Source: Glaciecola sp964621345
GTDB lineage: Bacteria; Pseudomonadota; Gammaproteobacteria; Enterobacterales; Alteromonadaceae
NCBI GenBank assembly: GCA_964621345.1
Contig: CAZUON010000026.1
Location: 1-43,686 of the forward strand
Reading direction: 5' to 3'
Length of the DNA stretch: 43,686 nucleotides
Positions 1 to 7,871 of the stretch are shown here, piece by piece. The position numbers and the translations under genes are program-made. The notes beneath the pieces are model-generated. The model ran no database searches. It had not been told where the DNA came from and saw nothing but the letters and a program-made list of their open reading frames with translations. The stretch's first letter is position 1. The number at the start of each line of letters is the position of its first letter.

Positions 1-115
1 AGGCAGGAATCTCTTAATGAGAGTGCACTGTCATTCCTGCGAAGGCAGGAATCTCCCCATTCGACCGCAGTTGTTTGAGGGAGGTACCGGCCTTCGCCGG
101 CATGACGGAGGGTTG
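1..115. repeat. Dispersed palindromic (REP/MITE-like) repeat, copy A
   Basis: This non-coding stretch carries inverted-repeat modules of the type TCATTCCTGCGAAGGCAGGA (about 31-53) and the hairpin CCGGCCTTCGCCGG (87-100), joined by a block that includes GTTTGAGGGAGGTACCGG. The same order of modules recurs at 2492-2600 with only scattered differences. The window begins in the middle of one palindrome arm (AGGCAGGAATCTCTTAAT), exactly as the sequence right of the N gap does, so an assembly break probably lies just upstream. No transposase or coding sequence is associated. The remainder, up to 333, holds the lpdA leader and no gene I can support. Confidence 0.8.
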
Positions 116-333
116 GAGACGGTAAGGCGAGTATTTGTACACACGACGAGTATTTGCGCAAAGAAAACAGCTTTAAAAGTGTATAAAAGCAAGAAAATGC
201 ATAAAAGAAGTTTGAATTGTTAGAATAAGGGTTCAAACTTCATACTAGATTGCCGTACAATTGCGCTGTCAATTTTAGTAAAGCGTGCGCAATACATACG
301 CGGTAAACTTTCAAACAGTAATTTGAGGTCATA

Positions 334-1755
334 ATGAGCGATATTAAAACGCAATTAGTGGTACTTGGTGCAGGTCCTGGCGGATATTCAGCCGCTTTTA
401 GAGCTGCTGATTTAGGCATCGACACCGTAATTGTGGATGCGAGAGACACCTTAGGTGGTGTATGTTTAAACGTTGGTTGTATCCCTTCAAAAGCGCTATT
501 GCACGTCGCAAAAGTGATTGAAGAAGCGAAGCATCTTTCGAGCCACGGCGTTACTTTTGGTGAGCCGAAATTTGATTTAGACAAAATTCGCGCTTGGAAA
601 GACTCTGTTGTAGGTCAGCTAACTAAAGGCTTAGGCGGCATGTCTAAGATGCGCAAAGTTAAACATGTGCAAGGTTATGGTAAATTTACTGGCCCTAACA
701 CCCTAGAAGTTGAAGGTGCAGACGGTAAAACAACCATCACTTTTGACAACGCAATTATCGCAGCAGGCTCAGAGCCAGTAGCTTTACCTTTTATTCCTAA
801 AGACGATGATCGCATTATCGACTCAACTGGCGCACTGGAAATGAAAGACATTCCAGAAAAAATGCTAGTGCTTGGCGGTGGTATTATCGGCCTAGAAATG
901 GGTACGGTTTATCATGCATTGGGCTCTAAAATTGATGTGGTTGAGTTTTTAGACCAGTTAATGCCAGCAGCAGATAAAGACGTTGTTAAGGTCTACATGA
1001 AGACCATTAAGAATAAGTTTAACGTAATGCTCGAAACCAAAGTGACCGCAGTAGATGCCAAGAAAGACGGCGTGTATGTGACCTTTGAAGGTAAAAATGC
1101 ACCTAAAGAGCCAGTAAAATATGATCGCGTGTTAGTTGCGGTGGGTCGTAAACCAAATGGTTCTCTAGTCGCGGCTGAAAAAGCAGGCGTTAAGGTAGAC
1201 GAGCGCGGCTTTATTAGTGTAGATAAGCAAATGCGTACCAACGTGCAAAATATCTTCGCTATTGGCGACTTAGTGGGTCAGCCTATGCTTGCACACAAAG
1301 CCGTTCATGAAGGGCATGTTGCAGCTGAGGTTATTTCTGGCCTTAAGCATTACTTTGACCCAAGAGGTATTCCTTCAGTTGCGTACACTGAGCCAGAAGT
1401 AGCTTGGGTTGGTTTAACTGAAAAAGAAGCGAAAGAGCAGGGCGTTAAATACGAAGCCGCTACTTTCCCATGGGCAGCATCAGGTCGTGCAATTGCCTCT
1501 GCGGCAACCGACGGTTTGACTAAAATCTTGTTCGACAAAGATAACGGCCGTGTTATTGGTGGTGCTATCATTGGTACTAATGCTGGTGAAATGCTAGGCG
1601 AAATTGGCTTAGCCATTGAAATGGGTGCCGATGCTGAAGACCTTGCATTGACCATTCATGCTCACCCAACCTTAAATGAATCAATTGGCTTAGCGGCTGA
1701 AATATTCGAAGGTAGCATTACTGATATGCCAAACCCTAAAGCGAAGAAGAAGTAA
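334..1755 (+). CDS. lpdA: Dihydrolipoyl dehydrogenase (E3)
   Basis: This 473-residue flavoprotein disulfide reductase reoxidises the dihydrolipoyl groups of pyruvate and 2-oxoglutarate dehydrogenases and of glycine cleavage H-protein, passing electrons to NAD+ in the cytoplasm. It shows the N-terminal FAD dinucleotide fold (GAGPGGYSAA, about residue 12), the redox-active pair in CLNVGC (about residues 44 and 49), the NAD-binding GGGIIGLEMG (about 181), the FAD-binding AIGDL motif, and the C-terminal HAHPTLNES dimer-interface His/Glu. Length equals that of E. coli Lpd. The start is ATG preceded by a GAGGT Shine-Dalgarno. In relatives it follows aceE-aceF, which would lie upstream of the window. 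Here the repeat block separates it from whatever precedes it, so it may have its own promoter. A strong intrinsic terminator follows. Confidence 0.97.
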   Translation: MSDIKTQLVVLGAGPGGYSAAFRAADLGIDTVIVDARDTLGGVCLNVGCIPSKALLHVAKVIEEAKHLSSHGVTFGEPKFDLDKIRAWKDSVVGQLTKGLGGMSKMRKVKHVQGYGKFTGPNTLEVEGADGKTTITFDNAIIAAGSEPVALPFIPKDDDRIIDSTGALEMKDIPEKMLVLGGGIIGLEMGTVYHALGSKIDVVEFLDQLMPAADKDVVKVYMKTIKNKFNVMLETKVTAVDAKKDGVYVTFEGKNAPKEPVKYDRVLVAVGRKPNGSLVAAEKAGVKVDERGFISVDKQMRTNVQNIFAIGDLVGQPMLAHKAVHEGHVAAEVISGLKHYFDPRGIPSVAYTEPEVAWVGLTEKEAKEQGVKYEAATFPWAASGRAIASAATDGLTKILFDKDNGRVIGGAIIGTNAGEMLGEIGLAIEMGADAEDLALTIHAHPTLNESIGLAAEIFEGSITDMPNPKAKKK

Positions 1756-1802
1756 GAGCGTTATCGCTCAGGCTGTCTTTTATCAGCTAAAACGTAGCAC
1801 TA

Positions 1803-1846
1803 AAGAGTAGAACAAAAGCATATCGCTTGGTTCTACTCTTTTTTTT
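1803..1846 (+). terminator. Intrinsic terminator of lpdA
   Basis: An 11-bp perfect stem (AAGAGTAGAAC pairing with GTTCTACTCTT) encloses a 16-nt loop that itself contains a small AAGC/GCTT hairpin. It is followed by an uninterrupted T run. It lies between lpdA and the convergent minus-strand gene. Confidence 0.9.
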
Positions 1847-1877
1847 GCTTAAGTTTTCATAACTGGAATTGGGTCTT

Positions 1878-2198
1878 CTATATAAAGCGGTAGCGTTGCC
1901 CTTGTACTTTAAGTTCAGGCGACTTTTGCCAACTTCCGGCGCCTTGACGACGCGAAAAGCTCTTCACAAAGTAAGCCTCTCTCAAGGTTTTGCCATCTCT
2001 TAAAAGCACCAAACGCAAATATTGATTTTTCATTTCTTCAATTTTGCTGTAGTGGCTATAGCGGCCGTCTTTTTGTTGTAAGCGATACTCAGGGGAGTGG
2101 TAAGTTTCTTCTATCCATTCATCCTTGATGAGCGCTTTATTTTCCGGTGTGCGCTTCTTATCGAAGTACTCTGTGGTACGTATATGCCCAATCGACAT
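1878..2198 (-). CDS. Small charged hypothetical protein
   Basis: This is a 106-residue protein I do not recognise. It is hydrophilic, has no signal peptide or membrane segment, and is rich in Lys, Arg, Glu and Tyr. Features visible by eye are an N-terminal segment IRTTEYFDKKRTPENKALIK, a YSHYSKIEEMKN stretch and a beta-looking YLRLVLLRDGKTLREAYFVKSF segment near the C-terminus. The start is ATG with GAGAG about 7 bases upstream on the minus strand. It is convergent with lpdA and monocistronic, with the repeat/gap block upstream of it. Codon use looks like that of its neighbours and no overlapping strand offers a better gene, so I take it as real. I assign no function. Confidence 0.7.
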   Translation of the reverse strand: MSIGHIRTTEYFDKKRTPENKALIKDEWIEETYHSPEYRLQQKDGRYSHYSKIEEMKNQYLRLVLLRDGKTLREAYFVKSFSRRQGAGSWQKSPELKVQGQRYRFI

Positions 2199-2339
2199 TT
2201 TGTTCTCTCATCGTAGTTTAAGTTAACGTGTTTAAGGAAATGCGAGTTAACTTTTCTATCTTTTTTATTTTAAGTAAATCACAAATCCTCCCGTGGAACA
2301 ACAAACGACCAAAAAAACACCATGCCTACGCTCCACCGG

Positions 2340-2391
2340 CATTCCTGCGCCTGCCACCGTCATTCCTGCGCCTGCCACCGTCATTCCTGCG
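2340..2391. repeat. 21-bp tandem repeat left of the assembly gap
   Basis: The unit CATTCCTGCGCCTGCCACCGT is present at 2340-2360 and 2361-2381, with a third partial copy at 2382-2391 running into the Ns. Each unit begins with one arm of the dispersed palindrome. Confidence 0.9.
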
Positions 2392-2491
2392 NNNNNNNNN
2401 NNNNNNNNNNNNNNNNNNNNNNNNNNNNNNNNNNNNNNNNNNNNNNNNNNNNNNNNNNNNNNNNNNNNNNNNNNNNNNNNNNNNNNNNNNN
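2392..2491. other. Assembly gap (100 Ns)
   Basis: Exactly 100 Ns occur here, the conventional placeholder for a gap of unknown size. The left flank ends in CATTCCTGCG and the right flank begins AGGCAGGAA. Together these are the two arms of the dispersed palindrome, lacking only one base of its centre. The true missing sequence may therefore be very short, or may be a longer repeat array. Confidence 0.95.
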
Positions 2492-2600
2492 AGGCAGGAA
2501 CCTCTTAATTCGACCTCGGTTGTTTGAGGGAGGTACCGGCCTTCGCCGGCATGACGGGGTTGGGCCAACATGACGGGGTTGGGTCAACATGACGGGGTGG
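2492..2600. repeat. Dispersed palindromic repeat, copy B, with 19-bp tandem tail
   Basis: This stretch repeats the modules of copy A: an AGGCAGGA arm, GTTTGAGGGAGGTACCGG and the hairpin CCGGCCTTCGCCGG at 2536-2549. It ends in a tandem repeat of CATGACGGGGTTGGGYCAA at 2550-2568 and 2569-2587, with a partial third copy to about 2598. Apparent reading frames across this region and the N gap are artefacts. From about 2600 to 2760 I see no gene. Confidence 0.85.
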
Positions 2601-2760
2601 TGTGTCGTTCATTCGGTCATCTTCATTGTTCAATAGAAGATGGCGCACCACAACTGAACGCAGGTACTGAATATTGAGAAAAACGCTGTACAAAAACGCA
2701 GGATAGTATTTGTACAATCTCGCTTTATAATACTCGCCCCTTAAAAATTGATAGGTGCTT

Positions 2761-3003
2761 ATGCATCAGCTTGAATTTTTTGATATCCCCAGTCCTTGTA
2801 TCGGCGTATGCGAGTCAGGTCCGCGTGGTTATTGCATGGGGTGTTTCAGAAGTCGAGAAGAACGTTTGCATTGGTTATCGGTTGATGATGGTACTAAGCG
2901 AATTATTGTGCAGGCCTGTAACCGCCGCAAACGAGCTTATCTGGCGCGTAAAAACAAAAACGCAGAGAGTGATACCCACTTTAATCAAGGTTCGCTTTTC
3001 TAA
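2761..3003 (+). CDS. DUF1289 small cysteine-rich protein
   Basis: This is an 80-residue protein of the DUF1289 family. Its hallmark is SPCIGVC followed by GYCMGC, giving a CxxxC...CxxC arrangement that could bind a metal or an Fe-S centre. A basic helix (CNRRKRAYLARKNK) follows. The function of the family is not established. I chose ATG at 2761 because AGG sits five bases upstream; a GTG two codons earlier is also in frame. It is likely monocistronic, and the next gene starts about 170 bp later with no feature I recognise in between. Confidence 0.85.
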   Translation: MHQLEFFDIPSPCIGVCESGPRGYCMGCFRSREERLHWLSVDDGTKRIIVQACNRRKRAYLARKNKNAESDTHFNQGSLF

Positions 3004-3176
3004 ACGTCTCTTTCTTAAGTTAAGTTCCGCTTTGCAGTATTCACACAAGCTCAACACACCCGTTAATATCAAGCAATTTTGGGTATTATTCACAAGCCTT
3101 AGGTATTAATCCTAGCAATCTCTTTCACTGCTTAATCGATTACACTTGGTCATCTTTTTCTAGAAATGAGTGTCTC

Positions 3177-3998
3177 ATGTCTATTGCTCCAATTGTTAAG
3201 TTTGCATCTAAATCCTTTACCTTGCCTAGTACCTGCGTACGTTTAAGAGGCATATTAGATGATCCGGCTTGCGACATTGAAGATATGGCTCGTGTGATGT
3301 CTTTAGACCCATCTTTGAGCGCGAAGGTGCTTAAGTTAGCCAACAGTGCTTTGTTCCGTTTTCCCTCACAAGTGTCTACGGTTCCAAAAGCCTTAAGTAT
3401 TATTGGTGGAGAAGCGGCTTATAATATATCGATGGCCGAAACTGCAAATTTGGCCTTTAAGTCGTTTGATAGCTCGCAAATTGATTTTGACGAGTTTTGG
3501 CATAAAGCGGTCCTTAACGGTTTAGTGGCTAAGGCACTTGCGCAGCAAAAACAAATTAGAGGTAGTGAGCGCTTTTTTGTATTAGGCATATTGCAAAATT
3601 TAAGCGAGTTAGTATGTGCAACGCGTGTGCCCGAAAAGTACGCAAAATACTGCGAGCTTCAAGCTGAAAAACTGCCCCTGAAAGCGCAAAAAGAAGTGTT
3701 TGGTTTTACCTTCTCACAATGCAGCGGGCGCATTTTAGAATCGTGGCAATTACCTGATGCACTCAGCGCACCGCTTATGTCCCTAACCTTATCTGATATT
3801 GCAAATCAAGGCTTTGATGCAAACCTGTTATATGTAGCCCAAGCGATGTCATTTTTAGAGCAAGGGCATACAGCAATTAAGCACCCTCACATTGATACTA
3901 GGCCCTTCGACGCAATTGGATTAAGTGAAGATGATTATGATATTATTGTCCAGTTCGCGCTCGCAGAGTCATTTAAAATTGCTGCAAGCCTAAAATAA
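3177..3998 (+). CDS. HDOD domain signalling protein
   Basis: This 273-residue cytoplasmic protein carries an HDOD domain over roughly residues 10-210. Recognisable elements are the N-terminal LPSTCVRLRGILDDP, then MSLDPSLSAKVLKLANSALF, the ALSIIGGEAAYN segment, and the mid-domain FWHKAVLNGLVAKALA and FVLGILQNLSELV helices. HDOD proteins are usually regulatory modules in bacterial signal transduction, often tied to c-di-GMP or stress, but they lack the catalytic His-Asp pair of true HD phosphohydrolases. No receiver, GGDEF or EAL domain is fused here. The start is ATG at 3177, with a weak Shine-Dalgarno. The specific role is unknown. Confidence 0.88.
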   Translation: MSIAPIVKFASKSFTLPSTCVRLRGILDDPACDIEDMARVMSLDPSLSAKVLKLANSALFRFPSQVSTVPKALSIIGGEAAYNISMAETANLAFKSFDSSQIDFDEFWHKAVLNGLVAKALAQQKQIRGSERFFVLGILQNLSELVCATRVPEKYAKYCELQAEKLPLKAQKEVFGFTFSQCSGRILESWQLPDALSAPLMSLTLSDIANQGFDANLLYVAQAMSFLEQGHTAIKHPHIDTRPFDAIGLSEDDYDIIVQFALAESFKIAASLK

Positions 3999-4087
3999 TA
4001 AAGCGCTTTTAAGCCTTATGTGAAACATCAATGGGGTTTGAGTGACCACTAGTGCGAACCTAAATTTAATTAAAAAGTTCGCGCTAA

Positions 4088-4930
4088 ATGAAATTTACGT
4101 TATGTATATTACTGGTATTGTTCACCACATCAGCATTTGCTGATGCGAACGCTCGACTCCAGCAAAAAGCCTCAGACTTTTTCAAAAACCCCAACAGTAA
4201 ACGCAACCTTATAAAGCTATTAAGCACTCACCCCTTTGATATTGAAGAAGATGAAGAAGCTGTCACTTATCCATCGTTTGAGTTAGATGGTGAGTTCGGT
4301 ATTCTGATGACAACGGGTAATACGAATAGCCGCATGCTCAAGCTTGCTTTTGATTCAGACCATGAATTTGAAAGTTGGAGTAATCAGTATTTTATGCAGG
4401 TATTGCGTCAACAAACTGAAGTCGACGGGGTTAAAAATATTGACAATAATCGCGTTCAGGTTTCCTCGCAATTTGATTATAAATTACTAAATCCGAAATA
4501 TCGTTTATTTGCCTATGCAGAATACGACGATAACCAGTTTTTAGAGCTTCGACATCAAATATCGGGCGTAGTGGGATGGAGCCATGTCGCCTGGAAGCAT
4601 GATCATACTGAGTTTAGGTATAGTCTTGGGCCGGGGTGGGCTCATTCTGAACAGGAAGATACTGGGCTTGAAATTAATGAGTTCATTGTTAAGGCAACGG
4701 CGAATTACGCTTATAGATTCAAAAATGACGCTCGGTTTCGTCAAACGATTACGGCTGAAATTGGAGAAATGAATAATAAAGCACGTTCACTGACCTCCAT
4801 CAGCGCAAAGATTTACGAACAATTGGCAATGAAGTTTAGCTTTGAAATGTCCTTAGACGAGAATGTGTCGCAAAACATAGACAATTTTACTACGCAAACC
4901 AGTGTTTCTATGGTCTACCAGTTTTTTTGA
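4088..4930 (+). CDS. DUF481 outer-membrane beta-barrel protein (paralog 1)
   Basis: This 280-residue protein has a cleavable signal peptide (hydrophobic LCILLVLFTTSAFA ending near residue 18). A C-terminal DUF481 (YdiY-like) domain begins at the signature ELDGEFGILMTTGNTNS. Alternating aromatic and polar strands follow, and the protein ends in a terminal Phe (VYQFF), typical of outer-membrane barrels. About 50 residues between the signal peptide and the barrel (FFKNPNSKRNLIKLL and an acidic EEDEEA stretch) are absent from its paralog downstream. The two genes are tandem, about 100 bp apart. The family is thought to be salt-induced in some bacteria, but its function is unestablished. Confidence 0.88.
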   Translation: MKFTLCILLVLFTTSAFADANARLQQKASDFFKNPNSKRNLIKLLSTHPFDIEEDEEAVTYPSFELDGEFGILMTTGNTNSRMLKLAFDSDHEFESWSNQYFMQVLRQQTEVDGVKNIDNNRVQVSSQFDYKLLNPKYRLFAYAEYDDNQFLELRHQISGVVGWSHVAWKHDHTEFRYSLGPGWAHSEQEDTGLEINEFIVKATANYAYRFKNDARFRQTITAEIGEMNNKARSLTSISAKIYEQLAMKFSFEMSLDENVSQNIDNFTTQTSVSMVYQFF

Positions 4931-5032
4931 TTGGTTTTTTTGCTCAATTTGTATACCATACGCGCCTCATTATTTTAGGCTTGTGCTTTTGTCATTTGGC
5001 TATGTAAATCTCTCTTAATAAATGGATGCATT

Positions 5033-5779
5033 ATGAATATTAAACCTCTTTCAATTGCTGTAATACTCGGCTTAGCCTCTTCTGCAGTATTTGCTCAAGA
5101 AGAAGAAAAGAAACCGTTTACCTTGGATGGTGAGTTCGGTTTTATTGTGACCACTGGTAATACGGAAACTACATCTGTTGCGGTAGGCTTAAATGCCACC
5201 CAAGAGTTCGATGGATGGAGTAATGTATATCTGATAGAGGGTTTATATAAAGCCGATACCGTGGAAGTTAATGGGGAAGACGTAGACCGCACGACCGAGC
5301 AAAAATTCTTTGCTTCCGCCCAAGGTAACTACAAGCTAGAAAATCCTAATCACCGTTTATTCGGCTTCGCATCATACGAAGACAATCGTTTTGGTGCGTT
5401 TGAATATCAAGGCACAGTGGCCGGCGGTTGGAACCACTTGGTTTGGGAAGATGAAGTATCCTCTTTTGATTACAGTATTGGTCCTGGTTACACTTTTGCT
5501 GAGGACTTAAACGGCGAAAGTGCCAACGGCTTCATCGTTCGTGGCGCGGTTAACTACAATTGGAACATTTCTGAGACGGCGCGTTTTACGCAAACAGTAG
5601 CAACCGAATATGGTGCCAATAATACAAAATCACGTGTTGAAAGCGCTTTAACTGCTCAAATAGCGGGTGGCCTTTCACTTAAGGTTTCAATCAAATTTGA
5701 CCATAACAGCAACGTTGCTGACGATCGAGAGAAACTTGATACCGAAACAGCCGCAACCTTGGTTTATAGCTTCTTCTAA
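5033..5779 (+). CDS. DUF481 outer-membrane beta-barrel protein (paralog 2)
   Basis: This 248-residue DUF481 protein has a signal peptide ending at VFAQ (about residue 22), then an acidic/basic linker EEEKKPF and the signature LDGEFGFIVTTGNTET. The barrel-like strands match paralog 1 segment by segment: FDGWSNVYLIEGLYK, NYKLENPNHRLFGFASYEDNRF and YSIGPGY. The terminal residue is Phe (VYSFF), as expected for BAM-recognised barrels. The two copies have diverged well beyond a recent duplication. A perfect palindromic terminator follows, shared with the convergent serA. Confidence 0.9.
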   Translation: MNIKPLSIAVILGLASSAVFAQEEEKKPFTLDGEFGFIVTTGNTETTSVAVGLNATQEFDGWSNVYLIEGLYKADTVEVNGEDVDRTTEQKFFASAQGNYKLENPNHRLFGFASYEDNRFGAFEYQGTVAGGWNHLVWEDEVSSFDYSIGPGYTFAEDLNGESANGFIVRGAVNYNWNISETARFTQTVATEYGANNTKSRVESALTAQIAGGLSLKVSIKFDHNSNVADDREKLDTETAATLVYSFF

Positions 5780-5797
5780 GCAAGAAAAAGAGTTCAA

Positions 5798-5837
5798 AAA
5801 AAAGGGGTCAGTGTTAATTAACACTGACCCCTTTTTT
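5798..5837. terminator. Perfect 40-bp palindromic bidirectional terminator
   Basis: The sequence is a perfect inverted repeat centred between 5817 and 5818: an A run, GGGGTCAGTGTTAA, then TTAACACTGACCCC and a T run. It gives a GC-containing stem with a U tail on either strand. It therefore can end both the DUF481 transcript (plus) and the serA transcript (minus). Confidence 0.93.
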
Positions 5838-5854
5838 CTTTTTCGACTTTATTC

Positions 5855-7087
5855 CTACCAATGCAACATTCTGGTTTTAATCGTACCTTCAATTTGCGTC
5901 AGGTGTTCAAAGGCTTCGTCGGCGTTTTCAGCGTCTACATCTACCACTACATAACCAATATCTTCATTAGTTTGTAAGTATTGTGCGGCTATGTTGATGC
6001 CTTTGTCTGCAAATGCTTGGTTGATTTGTGTCAGCACACCCGGGCGGTTATTGTGAATATGCAATAAACGGGAGCGGTCAACATGAGCAGGGAGCGATAC
6101 CTCTGGGAAGTTTACAGCTGAAAGGGTAGAGCCGTTGTCTGAGTACTTAATCAGTTTACCAGCTACTTCAATACCAATATTCTGTTGCGCTTCTTGAGTG
6201 CTACCGCCGACATGCGGAGTTAGAATAACGTTGTCGTATTTGCGTAAGGGTGATTCAAATTCTTCGCTGTTTGATTTCGGCTCTACCGGGAATACGTCAA
6301 TTGCTGCTCCGTTTAGTTTGCCTTTGTCGAGTGCATCACATAAAGCGTCAATATCGATAACGGTGCCGCGGGCTGCGTTAATTAAAATCGCGCCTTGCTT
6401 CATTTCGTCAAGCTCAGCTTTACCAATCATATTTTGTGTATGGGTGGTTTCAGGTACATGCAAGCTCACTACATCTGAGGTGTTTAATAGCTGCTTAAGT
6501 GATTTTACCTGCATAGAATTGCCTAGTACTAGCTTATCTTCAATGTCGTAAAACTGCACGCGCATGCCTAAATGCTCGGCTAAAATGCTCAGTTGCGTTC
6601 CAATATGACCATAACCAATAATACCTAAGGTCTTTCCGCGTGCCTCATAGGAATCTACTGCACTTTTTTCCCACTCACCGCGGTGCGCCTTTGCATTTTT
6701 TTGCGGAATACCTCGCAGTAATACAATAAGCTGACCTAGTACGAGCTCTGCCACCGAACGGGTGTTTGAAAAGGGCGCGTTAAATACCGGTACACCTTTT
6801 AATAGGTTCGCTTGCAGGTCAACCTGATTCGTTCCAATACAAAAGCAACCCACCGCGACTAATTTGTGTGCATGTGCCACAACATTCTCTGTCAGTTGGG
6901 TGCGCGAACGAATACCAACAAAGTGCGCATCTTTGATTTTTTCAATCAGCTCATCTTCAGGTAAGGAGGTTTTTAGTGACTCAATATTGCTATAGCCAGC
7001 ATTTTCGAATGTCTCTAGCGCACTGTTATGCAGGCCCTCTAGTAGCAAAATTTTAATTTTATCTTTAGCTAACGATTTTTTGCTCAT
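5855..7087 (-). CDS. serA: D-3-phosphoglycerate dehydrogenase
   Basis: This 410-residue enzyme oxidises 3-phosphoglycerate to 3-phosphohydroxypyruvate, the first step of serine synthesis. The length is that of E. coli SerA. Visible are the NAD-binding GYGHIGTQ motif (about residue 158), the catalytic-domain signatures HVPETT, LINAARGTVID and LTPHVGGST, and a C-terminal ACT domain (about 338-410, beginning RLLHIHNNRPGVL) that in the family binds serine for feedback inhibition. The start is ATG with AGGGA upstream. It lies downstream of rpiA on the same strand after a 127-bp gap that contains a tandem met-box-like operator, so it is probably transcribed independently. Confidence 0.97.
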   Translation of the reverse strand: MSKKSLAKDKIKILLLEGLHNSALETFENAGYSNIESLKTSLPEDELIEKIKDAHFVGIRSRTQLTENVVAHAHKLVAVGCFCIGTNQVDLQANLLKGVPVFNAPFSNTRSVAELVLGQLIVLLRGIPQKNAKAHRGEWEKSAVDSYEARGKTLGIIGYGHIGTQLSILAEHLGMRVQFYDIEDKLVLGNSMQVKSLKQLLNTSDVVSLHVPETTHTQNMIGKAELDEMKQGAILINAARGTVIDIDALCDALDKGKLNGAAIDVFPVEPKSNSEEFESPLRKYDNVILTPHVGGSTQEAQQNIGIEVAGKLIKYSDNGSTLSAVNFPEVSLPAHVDRSRLLHIHNNRPGVLTQINQAFADKGINIAAQYLQTNEDIGYVVVDVDAENADEAFEHLTQIEGTIKTRMLHW

Positions 7088-7149
7088 AATTCCCTGCTCT
7101 TTACTTTTTAATTAACAACGATTGCTAAAACATACATACTTAACGTTCA

Positions 7150-7165
7150 GGACATCTAGACGTCT
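7150..7165 (-). promoter_or_regulatory. Tandem met-box-like operator (candidate MetJ site) upstream of serA
   Basis: Read on the minus strand this is AGACGTCT followed immediately by AGATGTCC. The first octamer is identical to the MetJ consensus met box and the second matches 6 of 8. MetJ binds two or more adjacent 8-bp boxes as cooperating dimers. A -10-like TATAGA overlaps the upstream edge of the first box on the minus strand. The site lies about 63-78 bp upstream of the serA ATG. The match is seen in the sequence; binding and the presence of metJ elsewhere are inferred. Confidence 0.55.
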
Positions 7166-7214
7166 ATAAGGCTTTCGGAAGATATCAAACTTTTAGTCTC
7201 AGGCAAAGCATAAT

Positions 7215-7871
7215 TTACGCTTTAGTCTCAACCCCTTGTTCATTTCCAATAATGACAATATCTGCTGCGCGGTGCGCAAATATCCCGTTTGTCACAACAC
7301 CTACAATTTGATTGAGTGTTGACTCAAGCTCTACCGGGTTCAATATTTCAAGATTATGCACATCTAAAATCACATTGCCGTTATCGGTTATCACGCCCTG
7401 GCGATAAACAGGGTCGCCGCCAAGTGCCACAATTTGACGCGCCACGTAAGAGCGGGCAAGAGGAATGACTTCAACCGGAAGAGGGAATTTACCCAGCATG
7501 CCAACGGTTTTTGTGTCATCGATTATACAAATGAACTTTTTTGCCACTGCCGCGACTATTTTCTCGCGGGTAAGGGCTGCACCGCCGCCTTTGATCATGT
7601 GCTTGTGTTCGGTGATCTCGTCTGCGCCATCTACATATATGTCGAAGCTGCCGACTTCGTTTAAGTCAAAAACTTCAATGCCGTGCTTTTTTAACCGCTC
7701 GGTAGAGGCGTCTGAGCTAGAAACTGCACCTTGTATTTCATCGCTTTTTTGTGCCAGAGCGTCAATAAAAAAGTTAACCGTAGAGCCTGTTCCTACGCCT
7801 ACAATAGTATCTGGCTTAACATATTCGATAGCGGCTAAGGCTGCGGCTCGTTTTTTATCATCTTGTGTCAC
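7215..7871 (-). CDS. rpiA: Ribose-5-phosphate isomerase A
   Basis: This 218-residue enzyme interconverts ribose 5-phosphate and ribulose 5-phosphate in the pentose phosphate pathway. It has the family motifs VGVGTGSTV, SSSDAST, YVDGADE and KGGGAALTREK, the last two holding the catalytic Asp and Glu/Lys residues. The length matches E. coli RpiA (219). The start codon is GTG at 7871-7869, set by AAGGAG six bases upstream, which lies inside the 3' end of the preceding fau gene. The two reading frames overlap by 14 bp. Co-transcription with ribokinase and nucleoside hydrolase fits conversion of nucleoside-derived ribose into central metabolism. Confidence 0.97.
   Translation of the reverse strand: MTQDDKKRAAALAAIEYVKPDTIVGVGTGSTVNFFIDALAQKSDEIQGAVSSSDASTERLKKHGIEVFDLNEVGSFDIYVDGADEITEHKHMIKGGGAALTREKIVAAVAKKFICIIDDTKTVGMLGKFPLPVEVIPLARSYVARQIVALGGDPVYRQGVITDNGNVILDVHNLEILNPVELESTLNQIVGVVTNGIFAHRAADIVIIGNEQGVETKA

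Noticed and set aside
2340..2600. CRISPR array
   Set aside because: The repeats are short tandem copies of 19 and 21 bp without unique spacers of constant length, and no cas gene is in the window.
2228..2717. Several open frames spanning the repeat and the N gap
   Set aside because: They run through 100 undetermined bases and simple repeats; none has a credible start or composition.
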